A stretch of 64,000 nucleotides of DNA from Nitrospiraceae bacterium (GCA_019637075.1 JAHBWI010000001.1:62001-126000), one strand, 5' to 3'. Shown: positions 28,801 to 40,260, counted from the first letter of the stretch. Translations and numbers: made by a program. The notes: generated by a model from the letters alone, not told the origin.

Positions 28801-29396
28801 AGGCGGGCAAAGCAAATGCCAGACTCAATTCATCTGAGGCTCGCAAACGAGCGGATGGTCTTCAGGCTCGATTGGAAAAACGCCTTGAGGAGCTGAAACA
28901 AGAGCGGCAGCTCTCACCCTTACCCCCTGTGATCATCGGGGGAATGCTAGTGGTCCCCATGGGGCTTCTCGCAGCGATGGCCGGGCAATCCAAGCCGACA
29001 ACGGCGGAGTCGACCGATACGCAAGCCGCTGCCGCGCGGGCACGTGCGGTGATTATGGAGATTGAACGCAGACTTGGTTTTGAGCCGGTGGATCGAGAAC
29101 AGGACAAGTTGGGGTACGACATCGAGAGCCGGATACCTGGCACCGGCAAGCTGCGGTTTCTCGAGGTGAAAGGTCGAGTGACAGGGGCGGACACTATTAC
29201 GGTCACCAAGAACGAGATTCTGTACTCACTCAATAAACCTGACGACTTCATTTTGGCCATTGTCGAATTTCTCGATCATAACTCGCACCAAGTGCATTAC
29301 CTTCGCCAGCCGTTTCAGCGCGAGCCTGACTTTGGAGTGACGAGCGTGAATTATGAAATGGCCGAGCTGATTAAAAGAAGCGAGAAGCCGCGCTGA
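25815..29396 (+). CDS. SNF2/Swi2-type helicase with C-terminal DUF3883 domain
   Basis: A 1193-residue superfamily 2 helicase that probably translocates on DNA as the motor of the defence system. Helicase motifs: Walker A LADDPGAGKTIMAG (DDPGAGKT at residues 129-136), Walker B/DEAH in IVCDEAHKLS (232-235), motif III LLMTATPHNG, and motifs V-VI in TDAAGEGINLQ and EQRFGRIHRIGQ. The C-terminal 110 residues are a DUF3883 domain (GYDIES ... LRFLEVKGR), which has a restriction-endonuclease-like D...ExK arrangement. The start is TTG 25815. It is the first of nine genes on one strand; codon use looks less GC-rich than in the flanking genes (by eye). Confidence 0.9.
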   Translation: MSKLEDLRSNAAIRGILPDSLATVVSTKWFGSEAIELTYKDPAGRVANQLLYRHDEPRIEVVEVGRPWSFDGDGALFRLVSEAHRIRLAHLFDPVLAVHTSVVDPLPHQITAVYEAMLPRQPLRFLLADDPGAGKTIMAGLLMKEMIARGDLQRCLVVCPGSLAEQWQDELFRRFQLPFEILTNDKLEAARTGNWFLETNLVIARLDKLSRNEDVQQKLQAPDCRWDLIVCDEAHKLSATYFGGEIKYTKRYRLAQLLSTLTRHFLLMTATPHNGKEEDFQLFMALLDGDRFEGRFRDGVHQADVSDLIRRMVKESLLKFDATPLFPERIAYTMPYKLSPAEAQLYKAVTDYVREEFNRAEALQNDKRAGTVGFALTILQRRLASSPEAIYQSLRRRRERLESRLRELELLQRGAQLTTAIAPVGPVLDEEDVQDLEDAPDNEVEDAEEQILDQATAARTIAELKAEIGTLTKLEELALAVRKSGADTKWRELASLFGEIFTPAALAEHIAETTPPYGKGGIAKPSASARQKLVVFTEHRDTLNYLANRIGTLLGRKEALVIIHGGMGREERMKAQESFKHDPEVQVLLATDAAGEGINLQRAHLMVNYDLPWNPNRIEQRFGRIHRIGQTEVCHLWNLVAEETREGDVYRRLLEKLEEARNALGGQVFDVLGKLQFDGKPLRELLIEAIRYGERPDVQARLTRVVADAFDRSKLQDLLEERALAHDAMDASRVYRIREEMERAEARRLQPHYIESFFLEAFQRLGGSPKQREARRYEITHVPAPIRNRDRLIGIGEPVLPRYERIAFEKTLVAPASQPLAAFVCPGHPLLDATIDLTLERNRDLLKRGTILVDERDTATKPRMLFYLEHAIQDASLTRSGERRVVSKRLLYVELDESGQARHLHYAPYLDYRAITSDEPSVDAILARPECAWLTRELEHMAQGYAVANVVPEHLQEVRERKLDLIAKTEAAVKERLTKEITYWDHRAEQLKLQEQAGKANARLNSSEARKRADGLQARLEKRLEELKQERQLSPLPPVIIGGMLVVPMGLLAAMAGQSKPTTAESTDTQAAAARARAVIMEIERRLGFEPVDREQDKLGYDIESRIPGTGKLRFLEVKGRVTGADTITVTKNEILYSLNKPDDFILAIVEFLDHNSHQVHYLRQPFQREPDFGVTSVNYEMAELIKRSEKPR

Positions 29397-29408
29397 ACAC
29401 CACATAGC

Positions 29409-30368
29409 ATGGAACAAATGGATTTAGAGGCAGCATTTGAAGGGAGTGCATCTCCCGCAATCTCCTGGAACGAAGAATCGGCACGCCGGGGGCTGGACGA
29501 GCTGTTCAGTCTTACTCGCCAATATAAATCCAGCAAGACATATCGAGGACTGCTGGACTTCATCGCTCGGTTCCGTTTCTATTCTCCGTTCAATGCGATG
29601 TTGATTCATGTCCAGATGGACGGCGCGAGATTCGTCGCGCCGCCACACCGTTGGTTGCAGCAGTATCGAAGGAGCATAAAGCCAGGCGGGCACCCACTAG
29701 TCATCCTGCAGCCGATGGGTCCAGTCCTGTTCGTGTTCGACGTGTCAGACACCATCCCTGAGGAGAATGCTCCACTGCTGCCACGGGAAGTCACAAACCC
29801 GTTCGAAGTCAGGGAAGGCAAGGTAAAGGTAGTAAATGAGCTTGAACTGACCATCAAGAATGCTTGCCGTGATGGAGTGGAAGTGAGCGAGAGAGTTGCA
29901 GGGTCTCAGAGTGCGGGCTTGATCAAGCCCGCCAACATGGGACGAAGCTTAGACTTCCAGATCAAAGAAAGGCCAGAGCCGGAGTTTGTGCAAATTCCAC
30001 TGCGGTACGAACTCTTGTTGAACGCCAGTCACTCGGACGCAGCGAAGTACGCCACGCTCGTTCACGAACTAGGTCACCTTTATTGCGGCCATCTCGGAAC
30101 GCCGGACGAAAGATGGTGGCCTGACCGGCGAGGGTTGCCCTATGACGTGGCGGAGTTTGAAGCTGAATCCATCTGCTATCTGGTTTGCACTCGGCTCGGT
30201 ATCGACAATCCCTCGGATGAATACTTGGCCTGCTTTATGAAGGCCAATAAGGAGACGCTACCAATCAGTCTCGAGTGTGTAATGAAAGCCGCAGGTCTGA
30301 TTGAGCAGATGGGCCGACAACGGCTCAAGCCGAGAAAAGAAAAGCAAAAGGTTGAGGCTGGTAGATAG
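29409..30368 (+). CDS. ArdC/ImmA-like zinc metalloprotease
   Basis: A 319-residue protein. The C-terminal part has the zinc-metalloprotease motif LVHELGHLYCGH (HELGH at 219-223) with a downstream glutamate in EFEAES (about 252), typical of ImmA/IrrE (DUF955) peptidases. The N-terminal part (YRGLLDFIARFRFYSPFNAM, FVAPPHRWLQQYRRSIKPGG) resembles the ssDNA-binding domain of ArdC antirestriction proteins. It starts 12 nt after the helicase stop. In a defence operon it could cleave a repressor on infection or act on phage proteins; both are inference. Confidence 0.8.
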   Translation: MEQMDLEAAFEGSASPAISWNEESARRGLDELFSLTRQYKSSKTYRGLLDFIARFRFYSPFNAMLIHVQMDGARFVAPPHRWLQQYRRSIKPGGHPLVILQPMGPVLFVFDVSDTIPEENAPLLPREVTNPFEVREGKVKVVNELELTIKNACRDGVEVSERVAGSQSAGLIKPANMGRSLDFQIKERPEPEFVQIPLRYELLLNASHSDAAKYATLVHELGHLYCGHLGTPDERWWPDRRGLPYDVAEFEAESICYLVCTRLGIDNPSDEYLACFMKANKETLPISLECVMKAAGLIEQMGRQRLKPRKEKQKVEAGR

Positions 30369-30419
30369 ACAGTGAGTTATCTGGAACTGGACCTCGGCTA
30401 TCGCGCTGGCGGTTGAACT

Positions 30420-31051
30420 GTGATTAAGAGTCTTCATGTTATTAGAGCGTCGGCGAAGCGGATCGAAAAGGCTGCTCAGAGGGTAGTGAGGTCTTATCAG
30501 GCCGGCGTCATCGAACATGAGCCTACATTTACCGATCGTCTCTTAGGCGGGATCGAAGAAGCGATGGATGAGTTTTCCGTCAAGGGTGTGAGATGGAGAT
30601 CCAAAACATTGACGTATCAAGGACCGCATGCTCAAGAGACGAGATACGGTGCGGACTTTATCGGCGTGCTGGACGTCAATCTTCCAGAGTATTCTGTTGT
30701 GAAAGGATTTCTTGCGCAAGCCAAGCGAGTGGAGCGAGACCAGTTTATGAATCGCCGCGACTGGGAAGACCTGAAAGAGCAGTGCGAGAAAATGCTGGCG
30801 TTATCTCCGGACTCGTTCATCTTTGTGTATTCGAAGGAAGCTATCTCGGTGGTTCCAGCTGTATCTGTCGTGGGTGCCCATACAAGGAATCTACACGACC
30901 TGTCTGCTCGAAGCATAACCCGATTTTATGAAGAGCATTTCCAATGTTTCATTGGCGACCGACGAATCTCGGCTCCAAGTATTGAAACGTTGTATAAGCT
31001 TCAGGCGCAGTTCGAAAGTCGCAAGCTACTCTATTTAGAGGCACGAGGGGA

Positions 31052-31055
<4 letters not shown>
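30420..31055 (+). CDS. Mrr-like restriction endonuclease candidate
   Basis: A 211-residue protein starting at GTG 30420. The central region reads [14 protein letters not shown], then [13 protein letters not shown]: a G-A-D-F (residues 77-80) followed about 20 residues later by Q-A-K-R (100-103), the D...QxK variant of the PD-(D/E)XK nuclease core found in Mrr-like enzymes. A helical N-terminus (1-55) and a C-terminal helical region follow the usual layout. The stop overlaps the start of the DUF1156 methylase gene by 4 nt, as expected for a nuclease paired with a protective methylase. No database match was possible. Confidence 0.65.
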
Positions 31056-33943
<2,888 letters not shown>

Positions 33944-33946
33944 CCC

Positions 33947-34639
33947 ATGGCGATAATCAAGCGCATTGTCTGTCTCGCGAACTCTCGGAAACTGCATGGA
34001 CGCTGTATAGCTGGGCGAGAACTTGTTGGTGGAAAACCAGTGGGTTGGATTCGTCCGGTCAGTGACCGGGAACGTGAAGAGGTATCGGAGTATGAACGGC
34101 AATACGAAGACGGGAGCGATCCCATCCTCCTGGACGTGATTGAGGTTCCTTTGGCTGAACCTCGGCCGAAAGGCTATCAACAGGAAAACTGGCTGCTCGA
34201 TCCGGCTCAGTATTGGGTCAAGATGGGAAGATTTGCCTGGAATGACCTAACCCATCTGGCCGATACGAGAGGACCGCTCTGGCTGAATGTCCATCACACC
34301 TATAATGGATTGAACGATGAGATCCCGCTTGAGCAAGCACAAGCCATTCGGAGTTCTCTCAAGCTCATACATGTTGACGGTGTGGAGTTACATGTCTTTA
34401 GGACGGGTGGCGTGTTCGGGAATCCAAAGCGTCGGGTCCAGGCTCGATTTCAGTTTGCCGGGGATGACTACAGGCTTTGGGTCACAGACCCAGTCATCGA
34501 GCGAGACTACCTTGCGCAGGGAGATGGAGTGTATACCTTGAAGTACTGCTATCTGACTATTAGCCTTGGAGAACCCTATAATGGCAACTGCTACAAACTG
34601 GTCGCTGCGGTGATACAGAAAGGCTTCGGCACATCGTGA
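33947..34639 (+). CDS. Dual OB-fold domain protein
   Basis: A 230-residue protein starting MAIIKRIVCLANSRKLHGRC, followed by IAGRELVGGKPVGWIRPVSDRE and near the end YCYLTISLGEP. This is recognised as the dual-OB (DuOB) family, small proteins with two OB-like beta-barrels that occur next to DUF488 genes in defence and stress loci. OB folds bind single-stranded nucleic acid, so it may present DNA or RNA to the complex. It starts 3 nt after the methylase stop, and its stop overlaps the next start as GTGA. Confidence 0.7.
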   Translation: MAIIKRIVCLANSRKLHGRCIAGRELVGGKPVGWIRPVSDREREEVSEYERQYEDGSDPILLDVIEVPLAEPRPKGYQQENWLLDPAQYWVKMGRFAWNDLTHLADTRGPLWLNVHHTYNGLNDEIPLEQAQAIRSSLKLIHVDGVELHVFRTGGVFGNPKRRVQARFQFAGDDYRLWVTDPVIERDYLAQGDGVYTLKYCYLTISLGEPYNGNCYKLVAAVIQKGFGTS

Positions 34640-35250
34640 TACCTCCAGTCTTCACCATCGGCCACTCAACGCATGATATCGACAGATTCATTGCGCTCTT
34701 GCATCGACACGAGATTGCCCTTGTGGCGGATGTGCGATCTGTGCCCTATAGCCGGATGCAGCCACAGTTCAATCGAGAGTCACTCATCAAGGCGTTGAAG
34801 AACTGGGGAATCGAGTATGTGTTTTTAGGCGCTGAGTTGGGGGCTCGAAGCAGTGACAAGGCATGTTACGAGAAGGGACAGGTGCAATATCATCGTCTTG
34901 CCCAGACCTCAGCGTTTCATCGGGGTATCGAACGGCTACAGACCGAAAGTGGAAGGCGGAGGGTTGCTCTGATGTGTGCTGAACGCGAACCGCTCGAGTG
35001 CCATCGAACGGTGCTGGTCAGCCGTGAGTTACAGGCGGCGGGCCTCCCCGTCATGCATATCCATGCCGATGGGCATCTTGAATCTCATGAGGAAGTCATC
35101 CACCGCCTCATGCGTCTCTTGAATATGCCCGAAGGAGATTTATTCCGAACGCAAGATGACTTGATGGAAGAGGCCTACAGGAAACAGGAGGCCCGAATTG
35201 CGTATGTGGACGAGTTTCTGGCACGGGAATCTGAGAAGGCCTCTCCATGA
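34636..35250 (+). CDS. DUF488 family protein (first copy)
   Basis: A 204-residue DUF488 protein. Signature elements are IGHSTHDIDRFIALLHRHEI, VADVRSVPYSRMQPQFN, YVFLGAELGAR, and the C-terminal LMCAERAEP-like segment seen here as LMCAEREPLECHRTVL, whose C...CHR arrangement is conserved. DUF488 proteins have no established biochemical role, though the C...CHR residues suggest an active site or metal site. It starts with GTG 34636, overlapping the dual-OB gene by 4 nt, and ends overlapping the next DUF488 gene by 4 nt. Confidence 0.88.
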   Translation: MIPPVFTIGHSTHDIDRFIALLHRHEIALVADVRSVPYSRMQPQFNRESLIKALKNWGIEYVFLGAELGARSSDKACYEKGQVQYHRLAQTSAFHRGIERLQTESGRRRVALMCAEREPLECHRTVLVSRELQAAGLPVMHIHADGHLESHEEVIHRLMRLLNMPEGDLFRTQDDLMEEAYRKQEARIAYVDEFLARESEKASP

Positions 35251-35684
35251 ATCTCTTTACGATCGGTTTCACTAAGAAGAGCGCGGAGACGTTCTTTGAA
35301 ACGTTGCGAAGAAGCGGGGCGAAGCGCGTCGTCGACGTGCGGCTCAATAACGTGTCGCAGTTGGCGGGATTTGCCAAGAAGCAGGATCTCATCTACTTCC
35401 TCAAGCATATTTGCGGAATGGAGTATGTCCACCTCCCGGATCTTGCTCCGACACAAGAGATGCTGGATGACTACAAGAAAAGTCACGGGACGTGGGACGC
35501 ATATGCGCAGAGATTTCTCGCTCTCATGCAGCAGCGACGCATCGAGGAAAAGGTCTCCAAAGACACGCTGGTAGACGGTTGCCTTCTCTGCAGCGAAGAA
35601 AAGCCACATCATTGCCACCGCCGTCTTGTTGCCGAATATCTTCGGCAGCATTGGGGCGACATCGACATCAAGCATCTAGGATAA
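35247..35684 (+). CDS. DUF488 family protein (second, shorter copy)
   Basis: A 145-residue DUF488 protein, about 60 residues shorter than its neighbour. It has FTIGFTKKSAETFFETLRR, RVVDVRLNN, and the C-terminal LLCSEEKPHHCHRRLVAEYL, which keeps the C...CHR motif. Sequence similarity to the upstream copy is low apart from these motifs, so the two are probably old paralogues or separate subfamilies that work together, not a recent duplication. It overlaps the first copy by 4 nt. Function unknown. Confidence 0.88.
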   Translation: MNLFTIGFTKKSAETFFETLRRSGAKRVVDVRLNNVSQLAGFAKKQDLIYFLKHICGMEYVHLPDLAPTQEMLDDYKKSHGTWDAYAQRFLALMQQRRIEEKVSKDTLVDGCLLCSEEKPHHCHRRLVAEYLRQHWGDIDIKHLG

Positions 35685-35695
35685 GTGAACAAGTT

Positions 35696-38600
35696 ATGGC
35701 CATTACGAACCACGAACGTGTCGGTAAAGCGCTGGATCTGCTCAAAGATGGGCTGCAACCCTTCGTTGAGCGTGAGATGAAGGCACAGCATGCTCAACTG
35801 TGGTTTGAGCAGGTCAAGGCCTCGGTGCGAGAGACGCAACCGAATCTATTTGGGACGGAAGACAAACCCCGTTGGGACGTCGCTGCACTTCTGGCGGTGA
35901 TGTGGAACCAATGGCAACTCGTCTTTCGCAACACGCTCGGGCAGGCTGAACGATCGATCGTGAGCGAGTTGCGTGAAGTACGCAACAAGTGGGCTCATCA
36001 GAACCCATTTTCAGGCGACGATGCCTACCGCGCACTTGATTCTGTGTCTCGATTGTTGACCGCCGTCACTGCACCTCAGGCCGATGACGTCGAGAAGATG
36101 AAAATGGAACTCTTACGAGTTCGGTTCGATGAGCAGGTGCGGACCGAAAAACGTAAGAGTGTTGGGACTGCCATCGAAAGCCAGGCCACAGGTGGGCTGA
36201 CGCCGTGGCGTGAGGTCGTCAATCCGCACAAGGATGTCGCGAGCGGACGCTATCAACAGGCGGAATTCGCGGCCGATCTCTGGCAGGTGCATATCGGCGA
36301 AGGGTCAGATGAGTACCGGAAGCCCGTGGAGTTTTTCCGCCGGACTTATCTCACCGAGAGTTTGAAGAAACTGCTCGTCGGCGCGGCGCAACGACTGGCC
36401 GGTACCGGTGGCGACCCGGTGGTGCAGCTCCAGACGAATTTCGGCGGCGGGAAGACGCACTCGATGCTGGCGCTCTACCATCTGGTCTCGGGGACTCCGC
36501 CCAGCGAATTGTTGGGTGTCGATGCAGTCATTCAAGCGGCCGGTGTCGCGAAGTTGCCGGCCGTGAAGCGCGTCGTGTTGGTGGGGAATCGCATCTCGCC
36601 GGGTAATCCGGTCGTGAAATCCGATGGCACAGTGGTTCGAACGTTGTGGGGGGAACTTGCCTGGCAACTGGGGTTTGCAGCGGGCGGAGTGAAGGAAGCC
36701 AAGAAGGCGTACAAGCGGGTGCAGGCCGACGATGAGAAGGCAACTAGCCCTGGCGACGTGTTGCGAGAGCTGTTCAAAGACTACGGTCCCTGTCTGATTC
36801 TGATCGACGAGTGGGTGGCCTATGCTCGACAGCTTCACGACCAAAGCGATCTACCAGCGGGCGGCTTCGAGACACAATTCACGTTCGCTCAGGTCCTCAC
36901 CGAATCCGCGAAGCTCGCGAAGAATTGCTTGCTGGTGATCAGTTTGCCTGCTTCCGATACCACGGCATCTCCACATACCCAGGTGGATGATGTGGAGGTG
37001 GGTGGGCAGCGTGGGCGCGAGGCGTTGAATCGGCTGCAAAATGTAGTTGGCCGAGTCGAGTCTTCCTGGCGGCCGGCAAGTGCGGAGGAGGGATTCGAAA
37101 TTGTTCGCCGACGCCTCTTCGAACCGCTCGTCGAAAAGAGTCAGTATGTGACGCGTGATACGGTCGCGAAGGCCTTCTTCGATTTGTATGCCACCCAGGC
37201 AGCGGAGTTTCCGCCCGAGTGCCGAGAGTCGGATTACGAAAAGCGCCTCAAGGCCGCGTATCCCATCCATCCAGAGATCTTCGACCGGCTCTATACGGAT
37301 TGGTCCACGTTGGTGAAGTTCCAGCGGACGCGCGGCGTGCTGCGTCTGATGGCTTCGGTGATCCATAGTCTCTGGGAAAAGGGGGACCGGAATCCCCTGA
37401 TTCTGCCTTCCAATATTCCGATTGACGATCCGCGCGTTCAGTTCGAATTGACGCGCTATCTGTCCGACAACTGGGTGCCGGTGATCGAGAAGGATGTGGA
37501 CGGCCCGAGTGCCTTGCCGCTTCGCCTGGATAGTGACGTGCCCAACCTGGGGAAGTATGCGGCTGGCCGCCGTGTGGCGCGGACGATTTATCTGGGGTCT
37601 GCCCCGACTGCCGCGGCGGCGAATCGCGGCATTGAAGATCGTCGCGTGAAGCTGGGTTGTGTGATGCCGGGCGAGTCACCCAACATCTTTGGCGATGCGT
37701 TGCGACGGTTGAGCAGCGCGGCGACCTATCTGTACCAGGATGGCGCCCGCTACTGGTATTCGACGCAGCCGACAGTCACGAAACTGGCCGAGGATCGGGC
37801 CGAGCAGCTCAAGCGCAATTCTGACAAGGTGACGCAGGAACTGGACCGGCGGCTTCGTGACGATCTTCGCAAGACCGGAGACTTCGGCCGTGTGCATCCC
37901 ATGCCTGAGTCTGGCCAGGATGTGTCCGATGATCTCGACGCCAGGCTCGTGGTTTTGAGCGTCGATCATCCCTACAGCAAGCAGTCGGGAAACCCAGCCG
38001 AGGTGGCTGCCAAAGCCATCCTCGATTCGCGGGGGAATACTCCACGGCTCTTCCGCAACACCCTTGTTTTTCTTGCGGCTGACCAGGTTCGGCTTCAAGA
38101 CTTGAATGAAGCCGTGCGGCGCTATCTCGCCTGGGACGCCATTCTCACAGAGAAAGTGTCGCTGAATCTTGACCCTCATCAGGTCAAACAGGCTGAAACT
38201 CAATTAGCCGCAGCCGATGGTGTCGTGTCGGCACGTATCCCAGAAACCTATCAATGGTTGCTGGTACCAGGGCAAGCCAACCCGCAAGCGCCTGTCGAAT
38301 GGCAGATGATTCGCCTTGCCGGTTCCGACCCACTTGCCGTCCGAGCCAGCAAGAAGTTGGGGAAGGATGGGCTTCTGAATATCTATGGTCCGACCGTGCT
38401 GCGTCTTGAAATGGATCGAGTTCCTCTCTGGCGCGGGAAGAACCATGTTCCTGTCAGACAGTTGGTCGAAGATTTCGCCCGGTATCTCTACTTGCCTAGA
38501 TTGCGAGGCCCTGAGGTGTTGCTGGAAGCGATTCGCAGTGGGCTCGGCCTTCTCTTGTGGCATCAAGAGTCATTTGCCTATGCCGATAGCTTCGATGATG

Positions 38601-39061
38601 CTGCCTCTCGCTATCGCGGTTTACGTTGCGGGCAACCAGTTCTGATCACGAGCACCGATCCGGGCCTGCTCGTTCGTCCCGAGGTGGCGGTACAGCAGCA
38701 GGAGGCTGAGGCTAAGACGGCTCCTGTCAAGACAGGACAGTCTGAAGCAGAAACCGGCGGTGGACCGAACACGGGAGAGACAGGAACCGTCAAAGGCGCT
38801 ACTCCGACGCCCAAAGGTTCACGCGCGCCAAAACGCTTTCACGGGAGCGTTGGCCTTGATCAGACTCGTGTGGGGCGCGATGCTGGACGGATTGCCGACG
38901 AAGTGATCTCGCATCTGGTCGGCCTGATGGGCTCCAATGTGAAAGTGACATTAGACATTGAGGCTGAGATTCCGAACGGCGCGCCGGACAATGTCGTGCG
39001 TACGGTCACCGAGAACAGCCGAACGTTGAAGTTCACCAGCCAGGGATTTGAAGAAGAATAG
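35696..39061 (+). CDS. DUF499 ATPase with N-terminal HEPN-like domain
   Basis: A 1121-residue P-loop ATPase. The N-terminal 130 residues are helical and carry the Swt1-type HEPN motif EVRNKWAHQNPF (Arg96, His101), possibly an RNase site. The DUF499 ATPase has Walker A QTNFGGGKTHSML (Gly250-Lys253-Thr254) and Walker B LILIDEWVAYARQL (Asp371-Glu372). A Pro/Thr/Gly-rich linker covers roughly 1000-1040, and the C-terminus reads ADEVISHLVGLMGSNVKVTL, a conserved end of the family. ATG 35696 is chosen over a longer frame that would overlap the DUF488 gene. It probably assembles on DNA with the helicase. Confidence 0.9.
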   Translation: MAITNHERVGKALDLLKDGLQPFVEREMKAQHAQLWFEQVKASVRETQPNLFGTEDKPRWDVAALLAVMWNQWQLVFRNTLGQAERSIVSELREVRNKWAHQNPFSGDDAYRALDSVSRLLTAVTAPQADDVEKMKMELLRVRFDEQVRTEKRKSVGTAIESQATGGLTPWREVVNPHKDVASGRYQQAEFAADLWQVHIGEGSDEYRKPVEFFRRTYLTESLKKLLVGAAQRLAGTGGDPVVQLQTNFGGGKTHSMLALYHLVSGTPPSELLGVDAVIQAAGVAKLPAVKRVVLVGNRISPGNPVVKSDGTVVRTLWGELAWQLGFAAGGVKEAKKAYKRVQADDEKATSPGDVLRELFKDYGPCLILIDEWVAYARQLHDQSDLPAGGFETQFTFAQVLTESAKLAKNCLLVISLPASDTTASPHTQVDDVEVGGQRGREALNRLQNVVGRVESSWRPASAEEGFEIVRRRLFEPLVEKSQYVTRDTVAKAFFDLYATQAAEFPPECRESDYEKRLKAAYPIHPEIFDRLYTDWSTLVKFQRTRGVLRLMASVIHSLWEKGDRNPLILPSNIPIDDPRVQFELTRYLSDNWVPVIEKDVDGPSALPLRLDSDVPNLGKYAAGRRVARTIYLGSAPTAAAANRGIEDRRVKLGCVMPGESPNIFGDALRRLSSAATYLYQDGARYWYSTQPTVTKLAEDRAEQLKRNSDKVTQELDRRLRDDLRKTGDFGRVHPMPESGQDVSDDLDARLVVLSVDHPYSKQSGNPAEVAAKAILDSRGNTPRLFRNTLVFLAADQVRLQDLNEAVRRYLAWDAILTEKVSLNLDPHQVKQAETQLAAADGVVSARIPETYQWLLVPGQANPQAPVEWQMIRLAGSDPLAVRASKKLGKDGLLNIYGPTVLRLEMDRVPLWRGKNHVPVRQLVEDFARYLYLPRLRGPEVLLEAIRSGLGLLLWHQESFAYADSFDDAASRYRGLRCGQPVLITSTDPGLLVRPEVAVQQQEAEAKTAPVKTGQSEAETGGGPNTGETGTVKGATPTPKGSRAPKRFHGSVGLDQTRVGRDAGRIADEVISHLVGLMGSNVKVTLDIEAEIPNGAPDNVVRTVTENSRTLKFTSQGFEEE

Positions 39062-39096
39062 CTGATAGGCTGCTCGAGTCGAAACTGCCCCCAATC

Positions 39097-40260
39097 ATGA
39101 AGAACATCTTCTTGATCTATATTCCACCGGGCAATACTGAAGCCATTGTTCATTATGAAGAGACCATCCGGCAAAAAGTCATGGCGGAAAGTATCTATCG
39201 ACATGTGGACGCAGGATTACGATCCCGGCTCTCACGTATTTTCGGACCACGCCCAATCGCCGTGTGGGGTTCACGAGATAGCAGTGCGAATCGAGCCAAG
39301 TTCGAACGGATGGTCCCGGGTGATGACATTCTGATCATCGAGGGAGCAACGATCAAACTTTTGGGCAAGGTTGCTGCGGTCACGGTGAATCCAGAGTTGT
39401 CTAAGGAACTGTGGAAAAACCTTCGCCCTGGGGAAAGCGACAGCTGGAGCCTTATCTACTTCATCGCTAATCCGCAGGAGATCGACATTCCCTTTGTCGA
39501 GTTTTGCCGGCTTATTGGCTATGCCAGTGAGTACCAGCTCCGCGGCCTGACGTTGGTCAGTCAGGAGAAGCTGGCAGAATTTTATGACCGGTATGATGAT
39601 TTGTATTCTGTGCTTATGTTGCGGAAACGGCAGGAGCCGATCTACGAACTGTCCAAAGGTGAATCACTGGATCGCCAAGCGATCGGGGAGGGAAGTCGGC
39701 CGCCTCTATTTCCTCGCCATGAAGACATCGATGCGGATATGCCGCCGGAGGCGGTATCTGACCATGTGAGAATGCAGTGGAAACTTGCCAACCTCGGTGT
39801 AAAAGCTAGCAGTCGCGTGTGGGTGCCTCCATCTGACCAGGCAAAAATCAGACGGGCTTATGAATTCAATGAGTTTGAGCCAGATTTTGCCGCAGGGCTG
39901 GATACACAGGTCAAGTATGTCGAGAATATCGATGTCGTATGGAAGGAAGAGTTCCGGATCGACGCGGCATTCGAAATCGAGAACACGACTTCAATTTACT
40001 CCGGACTCTTACGCTTCGCCGATTTGACCCTGGTTGCTCCCAACACCACGTACCCGCTCTTCATTGTCGCTCCGCAAGATAAGAAAGCTCGGCTCATTGA
40101 GCAATTACGACGACCGGCGTTCAGGAAATTTCAATTGGAGCGAAAAGTGCGCTACCTCTCGTATGAAGCAGTGGACGAAGTTGATCGGTTTTTTGAACGC
40201 AGCACGAAAGGTCTGAGCGTCGACGTGATTACGGGGCGATCAGAGTCGATTCCGCTCTAG
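39097..40260 (+). CDS. Putative nuclease-like protein with FEIE motif, end of defence operon
   Basis: A 387-residue protein. Residues about 85-165 (GDDILIIEGATIKLLGKV ... WSLIYFIANP) form a beta-rich domain reminiscent of EVE/ASCH-like nucleotide-binding folds. The C-terminal part reads VENIDVVWKEEF, IDAAFEIENTTSIYSG and LLRFADL; a conserved FE(I/V)E-x-T-x-S-I-Y-S-G-L-L-R pattern is known to me from proteins annotated as restriction endonuclease-like. It ends the operon, 35 nt after the DUF499 gene. Catalysis is not certain because the lysine expected in an ExK motif is replaced (E-I-E). Confidence 0.55.
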   Translation: MKNIFLIYIPPGNTEAIVHYEETIRQKVMAESIYRHVDAGLRSRLSRIFGPRPIAVWGSRDSSANRAKFERMVPGDDILIIEGATIKLLGKVAAVTVNPELSKELWKNLRPGESDSWSLIYFIANPQEIDIPFVEFCRLIGYASEYQLRGLTLVSQEKLAEFYDRYDDLYSVLMLRKRQEPIYELSKGESLDRQAIGEGSRPPLFPRHEDIDADMPPEAVSDHVRMQWKLANLGVKASSRVWVPPSDQAKIRRAYEFNEFEPDFAAGLDTQVKYVENIDVVWKEEFRIDAAFEIENTTSIYSGLLRFADLTLVAPNTTYPLFIVAPQDKKARLIEQLRRPAFRKFQLERKVRYLSYEAVDEVDRFFERSTKGLSVDVITGRSESIPL

